Source: Syntrophus sp. PtaU1.Bin005 (lineage in GTDB: Bacteria; Desulfobacterota; Syntrophia; Syntrophales; Syntrophaceae). Taken from it: 38,934 bases of DNA. Below the pieces are notes generated by a model. The model ran no database searches and had not been told where the DNA came from. It saw only the letters and a program-made list of their open reading frames with translations. The position numbers were made by a program, and so were the translations under genes. The stretch lies in contig MVRU01000021.1 of NCBI GenBank assembly GCA_002067745.1, forward strand, positions 1 to 38,934. The letters run 5' to 3'. Shown here piece by piece: positions 8,142-17,779 of this stretch (its first letter is position 1; every line of letters starts with the position of its first letter).

Positions 8142-9443
8142 TCAGTTTACGCTTGTTGTCAAGGAATTCTTCCTGTCGCTTCGGCCTGTTTCCGTATATC
8201 GCTTTTTGATTTCTCCGACCAGATAAAGTGAACCGGTGACACAGATCAGGTCATCCTCTTCTGCAAGAGACAGGGCTCTTTGCAGTGCCTCCAGGCTGTC
8301 CTCCACGGCATCGGCCGCATGGCCATGATATCCTGCGATCGGGACCAACTGATCCAAGTCCACGGCTCGCCCTGTTTTCGGCTTGGTAAAAATGACATGG
8401 TGAAAAAAAGGCAGCAGTTTTTTCAGCATCATGGGATAATCCTTATCAGCAAGAACACCGAAGACGAGCAGCCGGCGCCTGTCTCCGCGGCGGCTCCGAA
8501 GAGCTTCGCAGAGCGCACTGGCCCCTGCCGGATTGTGAGCCCCGTCGACGAGGACGGTGGGCCTCTCCTGGAGAATCTCCAGGCGCCCTTCCCATTTTGC
8601 CCCGGCCAGCCCCATACGCATGTCCTGTTCATCTACCCTTCGCCCCTTGATGGCCATGAGCTCCGCCGCAGCCAGGGCAAGAGCCGCATTCCTGAGCTGA
8701 TGCGCGCCGGATAAAGGGCAGGTAAGGTGAGGGATCTTACAGCCTATACCTGAATAGGAAAAGGCTCCAGCCCCTTTCGATCGAATCCGTATCTCCTTTC
8801 CCAGCCGGAAAAAGGGGATCCCCTTTTTCCGGCACGCCTCCGTCAGAATGCCAAGGACCGCCCTCTGATTTGCAGCACTCACGCAGACGCTCTTTTCCTT
8901 GATGATCCCCGCCTTTTCAGCGGCGATATCCTTCAGATGGCGGCCAAGGTAGTCCTGGTGATCCTGATGAACATTCGTAATCACGGATACCTCTGGATCC
9001 ACCACATTGGTCGCATCAAGGCGCCCCCCCATGCCCACTTCCAGAACGGCAGCATCCACCTTTTCCTGGAAGAAATACAGGAATGCCGCCGCCGTAAGAA
9101 ATTCAAAATACGTCAGAGATTCTTCAAGACAGCTGCGGACGATCTCGATGCACTCCTGCATTCTCTTTTCAGAAATCAGGCGATCGTTGATTTTGATCCG
9201 CTCGCAGATGTCGATCAGGTGAGGAGACGTATAAGTCCCGATTTTGAACCCGCTGTGCCCCAGGATAGATGACAGAATGGCGGCAACAGACCCTTTTCCG
9301 TTGGTTCCTCCAATCAGAACCGCGGGATATGCCCGTTGCGGATTGCCGATTCTTTCGAGAAGGCGCGTGATGGGCCCCAGGCCAAGGTGAACGACATCCG
9401 AGTTCAAATCCGGCAATATCGGGAGCCTGCTGTTCTTGCCCAT
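8142..9443 (-). CDS. folC: Bifunctional folylpolyglutamate / dihydrofolate synthase
   Basis: A 433-residue Mur-ligase-type ATP-dependent amide ligase that adds glutamate to folates (and to dihydropteroate in bifunctional members). The ATP-binding P-loop GTNGKGS is at 46-52, followed by TYTSPHL and the conserved EVGMGGRLDATN and NVHQDHQDYLG segments. The Mur C-terminal domain contains LVDGAHNPAGASAL and the FGVLADKDYPMML segment. The ATG at 9443 is preceded in frame by a TGA two codons earlier, so the start is well fixed although its ribosome binding site is weak (GGAA). It is followed closely by lptD and separated from the upstream small gene by a terminator. Confidence 0.95.
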   Translation of the reverse strand: MGKNSRLPILPDLNSDVVHLGLGPITRLLERIGNPQRAYPAVLIGGTNGKGSVAAILSSILGHSGFKIGTYTSPHLIDICERIKINDRLISEKRMQECIEIVRSCLEESLTYFEFLTAAAFLYFFQEKVDAAVLEVGMGGRLDATNVVDPEVSVITNVHQDHQDYLGRHLKDIAAEKAGIIKEKSVCVSAANQRAVLGILTEACRKKGIPFFRLGKEIRIRSKGAGAFSYSGIGCKIPHLTCPLSGAHQLRNAALALAAAELMAIKGRRVDEQDMRMGLAGAKWEGRLEILQERPTVLVDGAHNPAGASALCEALRSRRGDRRRLLVFGVLADKDYPMMLKKLLPFFHHVIFTKPKTGRAVDLDQLVPIAGYHGHAADAVEDSLEALQRALSLAEEDDLICVTGSLYLVGEIKKRYTETGRSDRKNSLTTSVN

Positions 9444-9481
9444 TCGTCAATTCCGGTCTTTCTTTCAAATCCGATTCAAAA

Positions 9482-9529
9482 CAAAAAAGCCACGGACTTT
9501 TCTTTTTGAAATCAAATCATCCATGGCTT
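9482..9529 (-). terminator. Intrinsic terminator before folC
   Basis: On the minus strand AAGCCATGGA pairs with TCCGTGGCTT (10 bp with one G-U pair, loop about 23 bases) and is followed by TTTTGTTTT. It would end transcription of the alpha operon and the small EF-Tu-like gene. The wide loop lowers confidence. Confidence 0.6.
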
Positions 9530-9560
9530 CTTCTGACTTTTCAGCTTTTAAGCAGCTTGC

Positions 9561-9821
9561 TTAATCGGAGGTGACCTTGAAAACCTCGTCACCGGGACGC
9601 ACGCGGCCGGATACCTTGATCCCGATAAAATCGCCGGGAACCGCTTTGTCGACCTTTTTGTTGTCCACTTCAATGGACTCAACGGTATCGGAAATATCCG
9701 TTGTGTGCCCCACGTACTTGATGGTGTCCCCGATGCTGAGTTGACCTTGCGTTATTTTTACCGCCGCAACACTCGGCTTTGCAAAAAACTTGACCACTTC
9801 ACCGACTTTTTCTTCTGCCAT
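9561..9821 (-). CDS. Small translation elongation factor-like protein (single EF-Tu domain II-type beta-barrel)
   Basis: An 86-residue protein resembling the second, beta-barrel domain of translational GTPases on its own. The pattern VGEVVKFFAKPSVAAVKI, then GQLSIGDTIKYVG, then VESIEVDNKKVDKAVPGDFI and VRPGDEVFKV is the usual domain II course, with the GD turns conserved. There is no GTPase domain: the P-loop, DCPGH and NKxD motifs are all absent. ATG at 9821 is chosen because GGAGGAG precedes it. Stand-alone proteins of this sort are annotated as translation elongation factor-like and, as I recall, often lie near U32 peptidases, but not here. It follows rplQ by 99 bases and is closed by a terminator. 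The function is unknown. Confidence 0.8.
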   Translation of the reverse strand: MAEEKVGEVVKFFAKPSVAAVKITQGQLSIGDTIKYVGHTTDISDTVESIEVDNKKVDKAVPGDFIGIKVSGRVRPGDEVFKVTSD

Positions 9822-9920
9822 AACGAAATCTCCTCCGTCAGCACATCTTAAAAAGCTAGCATTGTTTAGTCCTGGCCACCACGCTCGGTCTCTCGTTAAC
9901 GGTTCTGGCACCCCACCGCC

Positions 9921-10274
9921 TTATCGAACGCACTCGATAATGGAGATCGGAGCGTTATCCCCTTCACGGTATCCCATTTTAATGATCCGGGTATATCCAC
10001 CGGAGCGTTCGCGGTACCGCGGAGATATTTCATTGAACAATTTCGCCACTACATCACGATCCCGGATCACGGCAAGCGCCTGCCGTCTCGCATGCACGTC
10101 GCCCCGCTTCCCCAGGGTGATCATCTTCTCTGCAATTTTCCGTAATTCCTTCGCTCTTGTATCTGTTGTCTTCACAGATTCATACTTCAAGAAGGAAGTC
10201 ACCATATTTCTCAACATGGCAGCCCGGTGGCTCGATGTTCTACCTAATTTTCTTCCTGATTTCCCGTGACGCAT
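9921..10274 (-). CDS. rplQ: 50S ribosomal protein L17
   Basis: L17/bL17, 117 residues, located near the peptide exit tunnel. The N-terminus [20 protein letters not shown] is diagnostic, followed by the [20 protein letters not shown] helix and a C-terminal [20 protein letters not shown] segment. It is the last gene of the alpha operon, 27 bases after rpoA, the same place as in most bacteria. No intrinsic terminator is seen immediately after it, so transcription may continue into the EF-Tu-like gene. Confidence 0.97.
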   Translation of the reverse strand: MRHGKSGRKLGRTSSHRAAMLRNMVTSFLKYESVKTTDTRAKELRKIAEKMITLGKRGDVHARRQALAVIRDRDVVAKLFNEISPRYRERSGGYTRIIKMGYREGDNAPISIIECVR

Positions 10275-10301
10275 ACGATCTTAACCCCTTTTTCGTAATG
10301 T

Positions 10302-11333
10302 TTATCCTTCCTCTGGGATTTCGGCTGTTTCTTCTCTCAGTTCCTTATTCCAAGGGGGAAACTCCAGTTTCATTCCAAAGGTCAAACCATACTCTGCAAG
10401 TATTTCCTTGATTTCACTCAGAGACTTCCTGCCGAAATTCTTGGTCTTGAGCATTTCGGCTTCACTCTTCTGAACGAGTTCCCCGATCTGATTGATTCCA
10501 GCATTTTTAAGGCAGTTGGCGGATCTTACCGACAGCTCCAGGTCTTCCACATGCCTCAGGAGGATATCGTTGAGATTTTCCTTTTCGCTGATTGTCTCCT
10601 CTTCCTCTTCAATCTCTTCAGTGCCGATGACCGTATGCAACCCAACAAAGACCTGTAGCTGCTGCTTCAATATCTTCGCCGCCAGCGCTATGGCATCCTC
10701 AGGAAGCACATCGCCATCCGTCCACACCTCAAGAGACAGCTTGTCATAATCGGCCACCTGCCCTACACGGGCATGCGTTACGGTATAGTTCACCTTTTTT
10801 ATGGGCGAATACAGGGCGTCAATATTGATTGTCCCCTCCGGCTGGTCGATATCCCGTTCCTTTTTTGCAGGCACATAGCCTCTTCCGATGTTGACGACCA
10901 TCTCCATTCGGAAGGGAATTTCACCCGATCGCGAAGCGATATAATGGTCTGTGTTCAGCACTTCCACCGTACCGTCTGTAATGATATCCGCCGCGGTGAT
11001 GACGCCTTCCTTCTTTGTATCGATTCTGATGACTCTCGGACCATCGCTGAAGAGCTTCAACCGAACCCCTTTAAGATTGAGGATGATGTCGGTCACATCT
11101 TCCTTCACCCCTGGAACCGTTGAGAATTCATGAAGAACGTTATCAATTTTTACCGAAACGATTGCTGCCCCCTGGATGGAGGAAAGCAATACCCTTCTCA
11201 ATGCATTACCGAGGGTGATGCCGAAGCCTCTTTCGAGCGGTTGACAGACAAATTCCCCATAAAACCTGGTATGGGTATTTTCGTCAATTTCTATTCTTCT
11301 TGGTCTGATTAAGCTGCACCAATTTTTAACCAT
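10302..11333 (-). CDS. rpoA: DNA-directed RNA polymerase subunit alpha
   Basis: The 343-residue alpha subunit, which dimerises to nucleate polymerase assembly. The N-terminal domain contains [19 protein letters not shown], the dimer and assembly region. A flexible acidic linker ([11 protein letters not shown]) leads to the C-terminal domain. There, [14 protein letters not shown] contains the Arg, Asn, Cys and Lys residues that contact UP-element DNA and activators, and [15 protein letters not shown] forms the last helices. The start is ATG at 11333, with AGGG about eight bases before it. It is in the alpha operon between rpsD and rplQ. Confidence 0.98.
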   Translation of the reverse strand: MVKNWCSLIRPRRIEIDENTHTRFYGEFVCQPLERGFGITLGNALRRVLLSSIQGAAIVSVKIDNVLHEFSTVPGVKEDVTDIILNLKGVRLKLFSDGPRVIRIDTKKEGVITAADIITDGTVEVLNTDHYIASRSGEIPFRMEMVVNIGRGYVPAKKERDIDQPEGTINIDALYSPIKKVNYTVTHARVGQVADYDKLSLEVWTDGDVLPEDAIALAAKILKQQLQVFVGLHTVIGTEEIEEEEETISEKENLNDILLRHVEDLELSVRSANCLKNAGINQIGELVQKSEAEMLKTKNFGRKSLSEIKEILAEYGLTFGMKLEFPPWNKELREETAEIPEEG

Positions 11334-11393
11334 TGTTCATTCCCTACCCTTCGGGTCTTGACAACTGACATCGTATTCAGAATACACAACGCT

Positions 11394-12023
11394 TTATTTT
11401 GAATAAAGCTCTACGACTAATTGTTCTTGAATTGGCATCGTCAATTCTTCGCGGGTTGGGAACATTTTTACCTTTCCCTTGAAATTCTCCTGCTCCAGCT
11501 CAAGCCATTGCGGAACTCCTCGTCTCGCAACAGTTTCCATCGCTTCGATAATTTTATTGTTGGTTCTGCTTGCCTCTGTAATTTCTATGGCGTCCCCGAT
11601 ATCAACCAGGTAGGAAGGGATATTCACCTTCTTCCCATTGACGGTGAAATGATTGTGCCTGACGAGCTGTCTCGCTTCATTTCTTGAATTCGCGAAACCC
11701 AGACGATAAACCATATTGTCCAGCCTTCTCTCAAGATAAAGCAAAAGATTTGTACCTGTTATTCCCTTTTTCCGGTCGGCTTTTTCAAAGTATCCCTTGA
11801 ACTGCTTTTCAAGCAGCCCGTACATCCTCTTGAGCTTCTGCTTCTCCCTCAACTGCACCCCATAGTCCGACTGCTGTTTCCTTCTCAGCTGACCGTGCTC
11901 TCCAGGAGCGTATCCTCTCCGTTCAAACGCACACTTTTCACCATAACAGCGGTCTCCCTTGAGAAAGAGCTTCAAGCCTTCCCTACGGCACAGCCTGCAC
12001 ACGGATTCCTTATATCTTGCCAA
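11394..12023 (-). CDS. rpsD: 30S ribosomal protein S4 (zinc-binding form)
   Basis: S4/uS4, 209 residues, a primary 16S rRNA binder that nucleates the 30S body and in many bacteria regulates its own operon. The N-terminal zinc site is intact, with Cys9, Cys12, Cys26 and Cys31. The S4 RNA-binding domain follows, [20 protein letters not shown] and then [20 protein letters not shown]. The start is TTG at 12023, with GGGAGG five bases before it. The 91-base gap to rpsK is AT-rich and holds no gene; it is a reasonable place to look for an S4 binding site, but I cannot identify one. Confidence 0.97.
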   Translation of the reverse strand: MARYKESVCRLCRREGLKLFLKGDRCYGEKCAFERRGYAPGEHGQLRRKQQSDYGVQLREKQKLKRMYGLLEKQFKGYFEKADRKKGITGTNLLLYLERRLDNMVYRLGFANSRNEARQLVRHNHFTVNGKKVNIPSYLVDIGDAIEITEASRTNNKIIEAMETVARRGVPQWLELEQENFKGKVKMFPTREELTMPIQEQLVVELYSK

Positions 12024-12114
12024 GAATGCCTCCCTTTTCCATCATGTCTTTCATATTTATATTTATTGATTTAATCGACTAGTTTTCTGCAAATACATCT
12101 GTGGTACAGAGATC

Positions 12115-12507
12115 TTAGACTCTTCGTCTCTTCGGGGGACGACAACCGTTGTGCGGAATCGGAGTTACATCTCGAATCAGGGATATGGTCAACCCGGCAG
12201 CCTGCAGTGAACGCAACGCAGATTCACGACCGGAGCCAGGGCCCTTCACATAAACCTGCACCTTTCTCAAACCGTGCTCTTTCGCTTTTTTGACGCAGTC
12301 TTCAGCAGCCATCTGAGCGGCAAAGGGTGTGCTTTTCCTCGATCCTTTAAACCCCTGCATTCCGGAAGACGACCACGCGATCACGTTGCCCACCGGATCG
12401 GTAATGGTTATGATCGTGTTATTGAAAGTGGACTGTATATGCGCAATTCCCTCGGGAATATTCTTTTTTTCCTTCTTCTTGCCTGTCTTTCTGACTTGCT
12501 TTGCCAT
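12115..12507 (-). CDS. rpsK: 30S ribosomal protein S11
   Basis: S11/uS11, 130 residues, a platform protein that contacts the 3' domain of 16S rRNA. Diagnostic segments are [40 protein letters not shown] and the C-terminal [21 protein letters not shown] short lysine-rich N-terminal extension (KKKEKK) is present. It starts at ATG 12507 and lies 40 bases after rpsM in the alpha operon. Confidence 0.98.
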   Translation of the reverse strand: MAKQVRKTGKKKEKKNIPEGIAHIQSTFNNTIITITDPVGNVIAWSSSGMQGFKGSRKSTPFAAQMAAEDCVKKAKEHGLRKVQVYVKGPGSGRESALRSLQAAGLTISLIRDVTPIPHNGCRPPKRRRV

Positions 12508-12547
12508 TTCCTTCCCCTGTCCAATTCTTTTGTATTCTATTTATGGT

Positions 12548-12916
12548 TTATTTTTTCTTTCCGGCAATGGCTCGTCTCGGACCTTTGCGTGTCCTCGCAT
12601 TGGTATGAGTTCTCTGTCCTCTTACGGGTAGCCCCTTACGATGACGAAGGCCTCTGTATGCCCCCACATCCATGAGTCTCTTAATCGACATGGAAATCTC
12701 TCTTCTCAGATCTCCCTCCACTTTGTGGTCCCTGTCGATAATATTCCTGATAGCATTGATTTCAGAATCAGCAAGCTCATCACTCTTGGTATCATAGCTG
12801 ATTTCCGCCATATCCAGTATTTCCTTGGCCTTGGTCCGGCCAATTCCATAGATGTATGTTAACGCTATTTCGATTCTTTTATTTTTTGGTAAATCTACTC
12901 CTGCAATTCTTGCCAC
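12548..12916 (-). CDS. rpsM: 30S ribosomal protein S13
   Basis: S13/uS13, 122 residues, a head protein that forms intersubunit bridges and contacts P-site tRNA. It starts [20 protein letters not shown] and contains [14 protein letters not shown], the helix-hairpin-helix-like core. It ends with the basic [16 protein letters not shown] tail. The start is GTG at 12916, supported by GGAGG seven bases upstream. It is the first ribosomal gene of the alpha operon, 31 bases after rpmJ. Confidence 0.98.
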   Translation of the reverse strand: MARIAGVDLPKNKRIEIALTYIYGIGRTKAKEILDMAEISYDTKSDELADSEINAIRNIIDRDHKVEGDLRREISMSIKRLMDVGAYRGLRHRKGLPVRGQRTHTNARTRKGPRRAIAGKKK

Positions 12917-12947
12917 CGGATTTCCTCCTGCTCACAAATTCGATATG

Positions 12948-13061
12948 CTATCCCTGCCGCTGCTTATGCTTTGGATTTTCGCAGATAACTCTCAGCAGTC
13001 CGCGCCTTTTGATGATCTTGCACTTATCGCAGATTTTTTTGACAGATGATCTTACTTTCAC
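12948..13061 (-). CDS. rpmJ: 50S ribosomal protein L36 (zinc-binding form)
   Basis: A very short gene of 37 codons plus stop, read [20 protein letters not shown] and onward, ending HKQRQG. The zinc ribbon ligands Cys11, Cys14, Cys27 and His32 are present. The start is GTG at 13061 with a GGGGTGG stretch upstream. It lies between infA and rpsM, the conserved place for L36. L36 binds 23S rRNA near the base of the L7/L12 stalk. Confidence 0.95.
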   Translation of the reverse strand: MKVRSSVKKICDKCKIIKRRGLLRVICENPKHKQRQG

Positions 13062-13153
13062 GATGTTAATTCCACCCCTCTATCTGAATATTATTTATTG
13101 CCCCAGGACGTTGATGCGCCTGACAAGCAGAGAGCTTTTCTCCGCCTGCTTTT

Positions 13154-13372
13154 TTATTTTGTCCGATAGACGATTCTCCCCCTTGTCAAATCGTAAGGGG
13201 ACAACTCCACGGTCACTTTATCGCCGGGCAAAATTTTTATGAAATGCATCCTCATTTTACCGGAAATGTGAGCCAGAACACGATGGCCATTCTCCAACTC
13301 CACCCTGAACATCGCGTTCGGCAGGGGTTCGATCACGCGCCCCTCTACTTCTATGGGTTCTTCCTTGGCCAT
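13154..13372 (-). CDS. infA: Translation initiation factor IF-1
   Basis: A 72-residue single OB-fold protein that occupies the 30S A site during initiation. It reads [20 protein letters not shown] and contains [20 protein letters not shown], then [20 protein letters not shown], the standard IF-1 sequence. The start is ATG at 13372 with two GGATAG-type ribosome binding repeats before it. It is followed by rpmJ after 92 bases. Confidence 0.98.
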   Translation of the reverse strand: MAKEEPIEVEGRVIEPLPNAMFRVELENGHRVLAHISGKMRMHFIKILPGDKVTVELSPYDLTRGRIVYRTK

Positions 13373-13482
13373 AACCTATCCTATCCTGTTTCTAAATCGC
13401 TACGAAAGTTCACAAATCCGCGTTCATGCGGATCCCTGATTCTGACTCACCCTTTGCCAGCCGCCAAGCTGAGAACGGCCGT

Positions 13483-14232
13483 TCAGTTTACGTAGCTTAA
13501 TATTTCCGGTCCCTTATCCGTTATCGCAACGGTGTGTTCAAAGTGAGCAGAATTTTTACCGTCCTCCGTCACGACAGTCCAATGGTCCTTTAAAACTTTT
13601 ATCTGGAATTTACCGGCATTTACCATTGGTTCAATCGCAAGGACCATCCCTTTTTTCAGCAGCATTCCCCTGCCTTTGATGCCGTAATTAGGAACCTGGG
13701 GATCCTCATGCAGGCTTTTGCCGATGCCGTGTCCTACATAATCTCTCACTACGGAAAAACCGGCGCTCTCGACGTAATTTTGTATGGCCGCCGAAATGTC
13801 TCCTAGACGATTTCCTTCCTTCGTCTCGTCAATGCCTCGATAGAGACCTTCCCTGGTCGCCTTCAGCAGCTTCGACGATTCCTCAGAGATCTTGCCAACC
13901 GGCACCGTAATCGCTGTATCTCCATAATACCCGTTGCAAAAGACACCGTAGTCGAGGCTGACAATATCCCCTTCTCTCAGAACACGTTTCGAGGGCATCC
14001 CATGAACAACCTCCTCATTCACGGAAACGCACAACCCGAAGGGAAATCCGTTGTAGCCTTTAAATGCCGGGCGCACCTTTTTCCGGGCGGCCAGTGCCTC
14101 GGCATACTGCTCGAGCTCCATGGTTCTGATGCCAGGCTCCACCAGACTTTCCAGTTCCTTCAAGACCTCGGCCGCAATCCTGCTGCTTGTCCTTATCTTC
14201 TCAATCTCTTCAGGCGCCTTGATAATAACCAT
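13483..14232 (-). CDS. map: Type I methionine aminopeptidase
   Basis: A 249-residue dinuclear metalloprotease that removes the initiator methionine from new proteins. The five metal ligands are visible: Asp94 (LDYG), Asp105 (GDTAIT), His168 (GHGIGKSLHE), Glu201 (AIEPM) and Glu232 (HFEHTVAI); His77 (VVHGMP) is the active-site histidine. ATG at 14232 is preferred; a GTG four codons earlier (14244) is possible, and neither has a strong ribosome binding site. It follows secY by 34 bases. The adk gene that often lies between secY and map is absent. Confidence 0.96.
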   Translation of the reverse strand: MVIIKAPEEIEKIRTSSRIAAEVLKELESLVEPGIRTMELEQYAEALAARKKVRPAFKGYNGFPFGLCVSVNEEVVHGMPSKRVLREGDIVSLDYGVFCNGYYGDTAITVPVGKISEESSKLLKATREGLYRGIDETKEGNRLGDISAAIQNYVESAGFSVVRDYVGHGIGKSLHEDPQVPNYGIKGRGMLLKKGMVLAIEPMVNAGKFQIKVLKDHWTVVTEDGKNSAHFEHTVAITDKGPEILSYVN

Positions 14233-14266
14233 TGATCCGTTCACGCGGCTGCCAAGACCGACTCCG

Positions 14267-15574
14267 CTACCTTCTTCTCGCGATCTTGCCCTTCTTCAGG
14301 AATCCCTCATACTGCCTCGTGAGGAGATGCGTTTCCAATTGGCCTGCCGTGTCCAGAGCAACGCCCACGACAATCAGCAGCGCCGTACCTCCGAAATAGA
14401 AGGGTACGTTGAAATACGCGATCAGGATGCTTGGCAGGACGCACACGGCAGACACGTAAATGGCGCCACTGAACGTCAACCGGGTCAAGACATCGTCTAT
14501 GTATTCCGCCGTTTTCTTCCCGGGTCGGATTCCCGGGACATATCCGCCGTACTTTCTCATATTTTCGGCTACATCGGTGGGATTGAATGTTACAGCTGTG
14601 TAAAAATAGCAAAAAAAGACGATAAATCCCACATATAAAAGTTCATAGCCTATTCTTCCCGGAATTAATGCATCCGCCACGGCCTTCATCCACGGATGCG
14701 GGATAAAATTCGCGATCGTGGCGGGAAACATGATGATGGAAGAGGCGAAGATCGGCGGAATGACCCCTGCCGTATTCACTTTCAGAGGCAGGTGCGTCGA
14801 CTGGCCTCCGTATACTTTCCTACCTACAACCCTCTTGGCATATTGCACGGGAATTCGTCTCTGCCCGCTTTCAACGAACACGATGGTCCCTACGACGCTG
14901 ATCATCATGACAATCAGGATAATGATCAGGAAAAACCCCATCTCACCCGTCGATAAGAGACGGAACGTATTGATGATCGCTTCCGGTCCCCGACAGACGA
15001 TGCCGGCGAAGATGATCAGGGAGATGCCGTTTCCTATACCCTTTTCGGTAATCTGTTCTCCGAGCCACATCAAAAACGCCGTACCGGCCGTCAAGGTCAA
15101 TACGGTCATTAACCGGAATCCCCAGCCGGGCTGAAGAACGATTGACACCCCCGTGGGACCGGCCATGTTCTCCAGTCCAACGGATATTCCAAATCCCTGG
15201 ATGATGCTCAGTCCGACGGTTCCATACCGGGTGTACTGGGTGATCTTTCTTCGGCCCGCCTCGCCTTCCTTTGACAGCCGCTCGAGATGAGGAATGGCCA
15301 CGGTAAGGAGTTGAAGAATAATGGAAGCACTGATGTACGGCATGATCCCGAGGGCAAAGACGGACAGGTTACTCAACGCTCCGCCGGCAAACATGTCAAA
15401 GAGCCCCAGCAGCGATCCCTTTGCCTGCTCGAAAAAGGCCATCAACGCCGCCGTATCTATTCCGGGAGTTGGAATATGCGCCCCGACTCGATATACGAAC
15501 AGCATCAAAAGCGTATAGAGAATTCTCTTTTGTAGCTCCGGTATTTTATTTATATTTCTTAAGCCGTCTATCAA
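14267..15574 (-). CDS. secY: Protein translocase subunit SecY
   Basis: The 435-residue channel-forming subunit of the SecYEG inner-membrane translocon, with about ten membrane helices. It shows [20 protein letters not shown] leading into the first helix, the plug and helix 2 region, [17 protein letters not shown] and [18 protein letters not shown]. The cytoplasmic loop 5 ([20 protein letters not shown]) and a basic C-terminus (KKGKIARRR) are present. The start is TTG at 15574, one base after the rplO stop, with GAGG nine bases upstream inside rplO. It is the last membrane-protein gene of the spc operon. Confidence 0.98.
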   Translation of the reverse strand: MIDGLRNINKIPELQKRILYTLLMLFVYRVGAHIPTPGIDTAALMAFFEQAKGSLLGLFDMFAGGALSNLSVFALGIMPYISASIILQLLTVAIPHLERLSKEGEAGRRKITQYTRYGTVGLSIIQGFGISVGLENMAGPTGVSIVLQPGWGFRLMTVLTLTAGTAFLMWLGEQITEKGIGNGISLIIFAGIVCRGPEAIINTFRLLSTGEMGFFLIIILIVMMISVVGTIVFVESGQRRIPVQYAKRVVGRKVYGGQSTHLPLKVNTAGVIPPIFASSIIMFPATIANFIPHPWMKAVADALIPGRIGYELLYVGFIVFFCYFYTAVTFNPTDVAENMRKYGGYVPGIRPGKKTAEYIDDVLTRLTFSGAIYVSAVCVLPSILIAYFNVPFYFGGTALLIVVGVALDTAGQLETHLLTRQYEGFLKKGKIARRR

Positions 15575-15575
15575 A

Positions 15576-16019
15576 TCAGACTACCTCGATAACCGATCCA
15601 CCTGCCGCTTCAATCTTCGTTCGTGCCCCTGTACTGATCATCGCTATTTTCACCGTCAAAGGATGATCAACTTCTCCGCATCCAAGAATCTTGACGTTTT
15701 TCGCGGAATTCTTAATCAGCCCGCTTTTCCTCAGCTGATCCACATCGATGACCATGCCGGTCTCAAAGACATTCAGCTTATCAAGATTGAGCGTAGCGAT
15801 ATCCTTGCAGAGCCTGCTCCGGAATCCCCTTTTTGGCAAACGCCGCGTCAAGGGCATCTGTCCGCCTTCGAATCCGTCTCTGACACCACCGCCGGACCTT
15901 GAATTCTGGCCTTTGTGGCCTTTACAGGCTGTCCCGCCGTGTCCGGAACCGTTTCCTCTGCCGACTCTCTTCTTCTTTTTCCTCGAACCCGCAGGCGGCG
16001 CTAATTGACTGAGATCCAT
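15576..16019 (-). CDS. rplO: 50S ribosomal protein L15
   Basis: L15/uL15, 147 residues, an extended 23S-binding protein. It contains [20 protein letters not shown], the [20 protein letters not shown] glycine-rich extension and the C-terminal [20 protein letters not shown]. Its ATG overlaps the stop of rpmD by one base (TAATG), a sign of translational coupling. It is followed at once by secY. Confidence 0.98.
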   Translation of the reverse strand: MDLSQLAPPAGSRKKKKRVGRGNGSGHGGTACKGHKGQNSRSGGGVRDGFEGGQMPLTRRLPKRGFRSRLCKDIATLNLDKLNVFETGMVIDVDQLRKSGLIKNSAKNVKILGCGEVDHPLTVKIAMISTGARTKIEAAGGSVIEVV

Positions 16020-16213
16020 TATTCCCCTCCCTCAAGTTCCTCGCAAATCACAAGATGACTCACCTTGTTCACCATACCTCTTATTTCAGGACTGTCCTTG
16101 AGGATGACCGCCTTGTTGATCTTCAAAAGTCCCATGCCCCTAAGGATATCCCTCTGCTTGGAAGGTCTCCCGATCATACTTTTCTTGAGCGTTATCTTCA
16201 GTTTCCTAGTCAA
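16019..16213 (-). CDS. rpmD: 50S ribosomal protein L30
   Basis: L30/uL30, 64 residues. It shows [20 protein letters not shown], a [20 protein letters not shown] core and VSHLVICEE near the C-terminus. The start appears to be TTG at 16213, with GGGGA about seven bases upstream and no ATG alternative. It lies 18 bases after rpsE and overlaps rplO by one base. Confidence 0.96.
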   Translation of the reverse strand: MTRKLKITLKKSMIGRPSKQRDILRGMGLLKINKAVILKDSPEIRGMVNKVSHLVICEELEGGE

Positions 16214-16231
16214 TGTACCGTCCCCTTAATT

Positions 16232-16726
16232 CTATAGTTCCGCTACGGTCCTGCCGCGCAGAGAAGCAATCCTTTCCGGGCTGTCCAATCGACGCAGTCC
16301 CTCAAGAGTTGCCTTAACAAGGTTATGCGGATTGTGAGAGCCTAAGCATTTTGTAAGGATATTTCGGATTCCGGCTACTTCCAGCACTGCCCTGACGGCT
16401 CCACCCGCAATCAACCCGGTTCCTTCGGATGCCGGTTTCAGAAGCACGCGCCCCGCCCCGAATTTGCCAATCACTTCGTAGGGTATGGTCCCTCTTTCGA
16501 CTTCGATTCTCGTCATGCTTTTTTTGGCCTGCTCCATGCCTTTTCTGATGGCTTCAGGAACCTCGTGCGCCTTTCCCAAGCCGGCGCCGACAGACCCGTT
16601 GCCGTCACCCACAACGACAATCGCACTGAATCGAAATCGCCTTCCACCTTTCACGACCTTCGCAGTCCTGTTGATCGCGATGACCCTGTCCAGAAATTCA
16701 ACTTCACCGAAATCTTTCTTATCCAA
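16232..16726 (-). CDS. rpsE: 30S ribosomal protein S5
   Basis: S5/uS5, 164 residues, at the mRNA entry side of the 30S subunit and important for fidelity. The N-terminal double-stranded RNA-binding-like domain contains [20 protein letters not shown] and [20 protein letters not shown]. The C-terminal domain contains [20 protein letters not shown] and the [18 protein letters not shown] segment. The start is TTG at 16726, with AGGGA seven bases before it. It is 41 bases after rplR. Confidence 0.97.
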   Translation of the reverse strand: MDKKDFGEVEFLDRVIAINRTAKVVKGGRRFRFSAIVVVGDGNGSVGAGLGKAHEVPEAIRKGMEQAKKSMTRIEVERGTIPYEVIGKFGAGRVLLKPASEGTGLIAGGAVRAVLEVAGIRNILTKCLGSHNPHNLVKATLEGLRRLDSPERIASLRGRTVAEL

Positions 16727-16767
16727 TGATCAATCCCTTCAAGATGAATAGAAAATGAATTTTTGTT

Positions 16768-17133
16768 CTAAAATTTTAACCCTTCTTCCCTGGCACCGTC
16801 AGCTAATGCCTTCACTCTTCCATGATACAGGTAGCATGAGCGGTCAAACACGGCCTCTTGTATCCCCATAGCCTGAAGTTTCCTGGATATTTCCCGTCCA
16901 ACCTCTTTGGCCGCGTCCACCTTTTTCGCTTCAAGCACCTTGCTCTTTACTTCTTCATTAATTGTAGAGGCCTGCGCAATCGTTTTCCCTACATTGTCGT
17001 CCACGGCTTGCACGTAAATATGCTTCGCGCTCCTGAAGACTGCCAGCCTCGGTCTCTCGGTCGTACCGCTGATCTTTGCACGAACCCGAGATTTTCTCTT
17101 CTTCCTGATTTCCTGAACTTTTTTCGACGCCAA
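16768..17133 (-). CDS. rplR: 50S ribosomal protein L18
   Basis: L18/uL18, 121 residues, which binds 5S rRNA in the central protuberance. It shows KKRKSRVRAKISGTTERPRL, AVFRSAKHIYVQAVDDNVGK and the C-terminal VFDRSCYLYHGRVKALADGA segment. The start is TTG at 17133, with GAGG seven bases before it. It is 52 bases after rplF. Confidence 0.97.
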   Translation of the reverse strand: MASKKVQEIRKKRKSRVRAKISGTTERPRLAVFRSAKHIYVQAVDDNVGKTIAQASTINEEVKSKVLEAKKVDAAKEVGREISRKLQAMGIQEAVFDRSCYLYHGRVKALADGAREEGLKF

Positions 17134-17185
17134 CTTTCTACCTCGCCGTATTACCGATATAAATTGTATTGTTTTACTTTAGACG

Positions 17186-17725
17186 TCATGCCCCTACAGA
17201 TTTCCCGACCTTGCGTCTTACTACCTCACCGGCATATTTGATTCCCTTTCCCTTATAGGGTTCGGGTTTTTTAATTCTGCGGATGTCAGCAGCAACCTTT
17301 CCCACCTGCTCCTTGTCGATTCCGGACAGGATAATCGCTGTCTGCTTTTCGATCCTGAAATCGATCCCCTCGGGCACGGTATAGATTACAGGACTCGAAA
17401 AGCCGATGGTCAATTTAAGATTTTTCCCGTCCGCCTCCGCCTTGTATCCAACACCCACGATCTCAAGATTCTTCTCATAACCGGTATTCACACCAGTAAC
17501 CATATTCTGTATCAGGGTTCTTACCAGTCCGTGATACGCCCGGTCCTGCCTGCTGTTTGAAGGCCTGTTCACCACGACCTTCCCGGGCTCCATGACAACA
17601 TCGATCCGTTCCGGTATAATGGCCGCCAATTCACCGCGCGGACCGGTAACTTTTATTGTGTTTACCGTGCGCTCACATGTTACCTTCGCCGGCAGTTCTA
17701 TAGGTTTTTTACCAATTCTTGACAT
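17186..17725 (-). CDS. rplF: 50S ribosomal protein L6
   Basis: L6/uL6, 179 residues, two tandem L6 domains near the sarcin-ricin loop and the stalk base. It starts MSRIGKKPIELPAKVTCERT. The second domain has GVGYKAEADGKNLKLTIGFS, a DKEQVGKVAADIRRIKKPEP segment and the family signature YKGKGIKYAGEVVRRKVGKS. It starts at ATG 17725, 54 bases after rpsH. Confidence 0.98.
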   Translation of the reverse strand: MSRIGKKPIELPAKVTCERTVNTIKVTGPRGELAAIIPERIDVVMEPGKVVVNRPSNSRQDRAYHGLVRTLIQNMVTGVNTGYEKNLEIVGVGYKAEADGKNLKLTIGFSSPVIYTVPEGIDFRIEKQTAIILSGIDKEQVGKVAADIRRIKKPEPYKGKGIKYAGEVVRRKVGKSVGA

Positions 17726-17779
17726 GATAACTCTCCTGTCGTTATCCTTCTGCTACCCTATCACCAACTCCTATGCTTC

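Noticed and set aside
13417-13433. Hairpin ATCCGC/GCGGAT in the map-infA gap as a terminator
   Set aside because: No U-tract follows; the stem is short and the downstream genes are expected to be co-transcribed.
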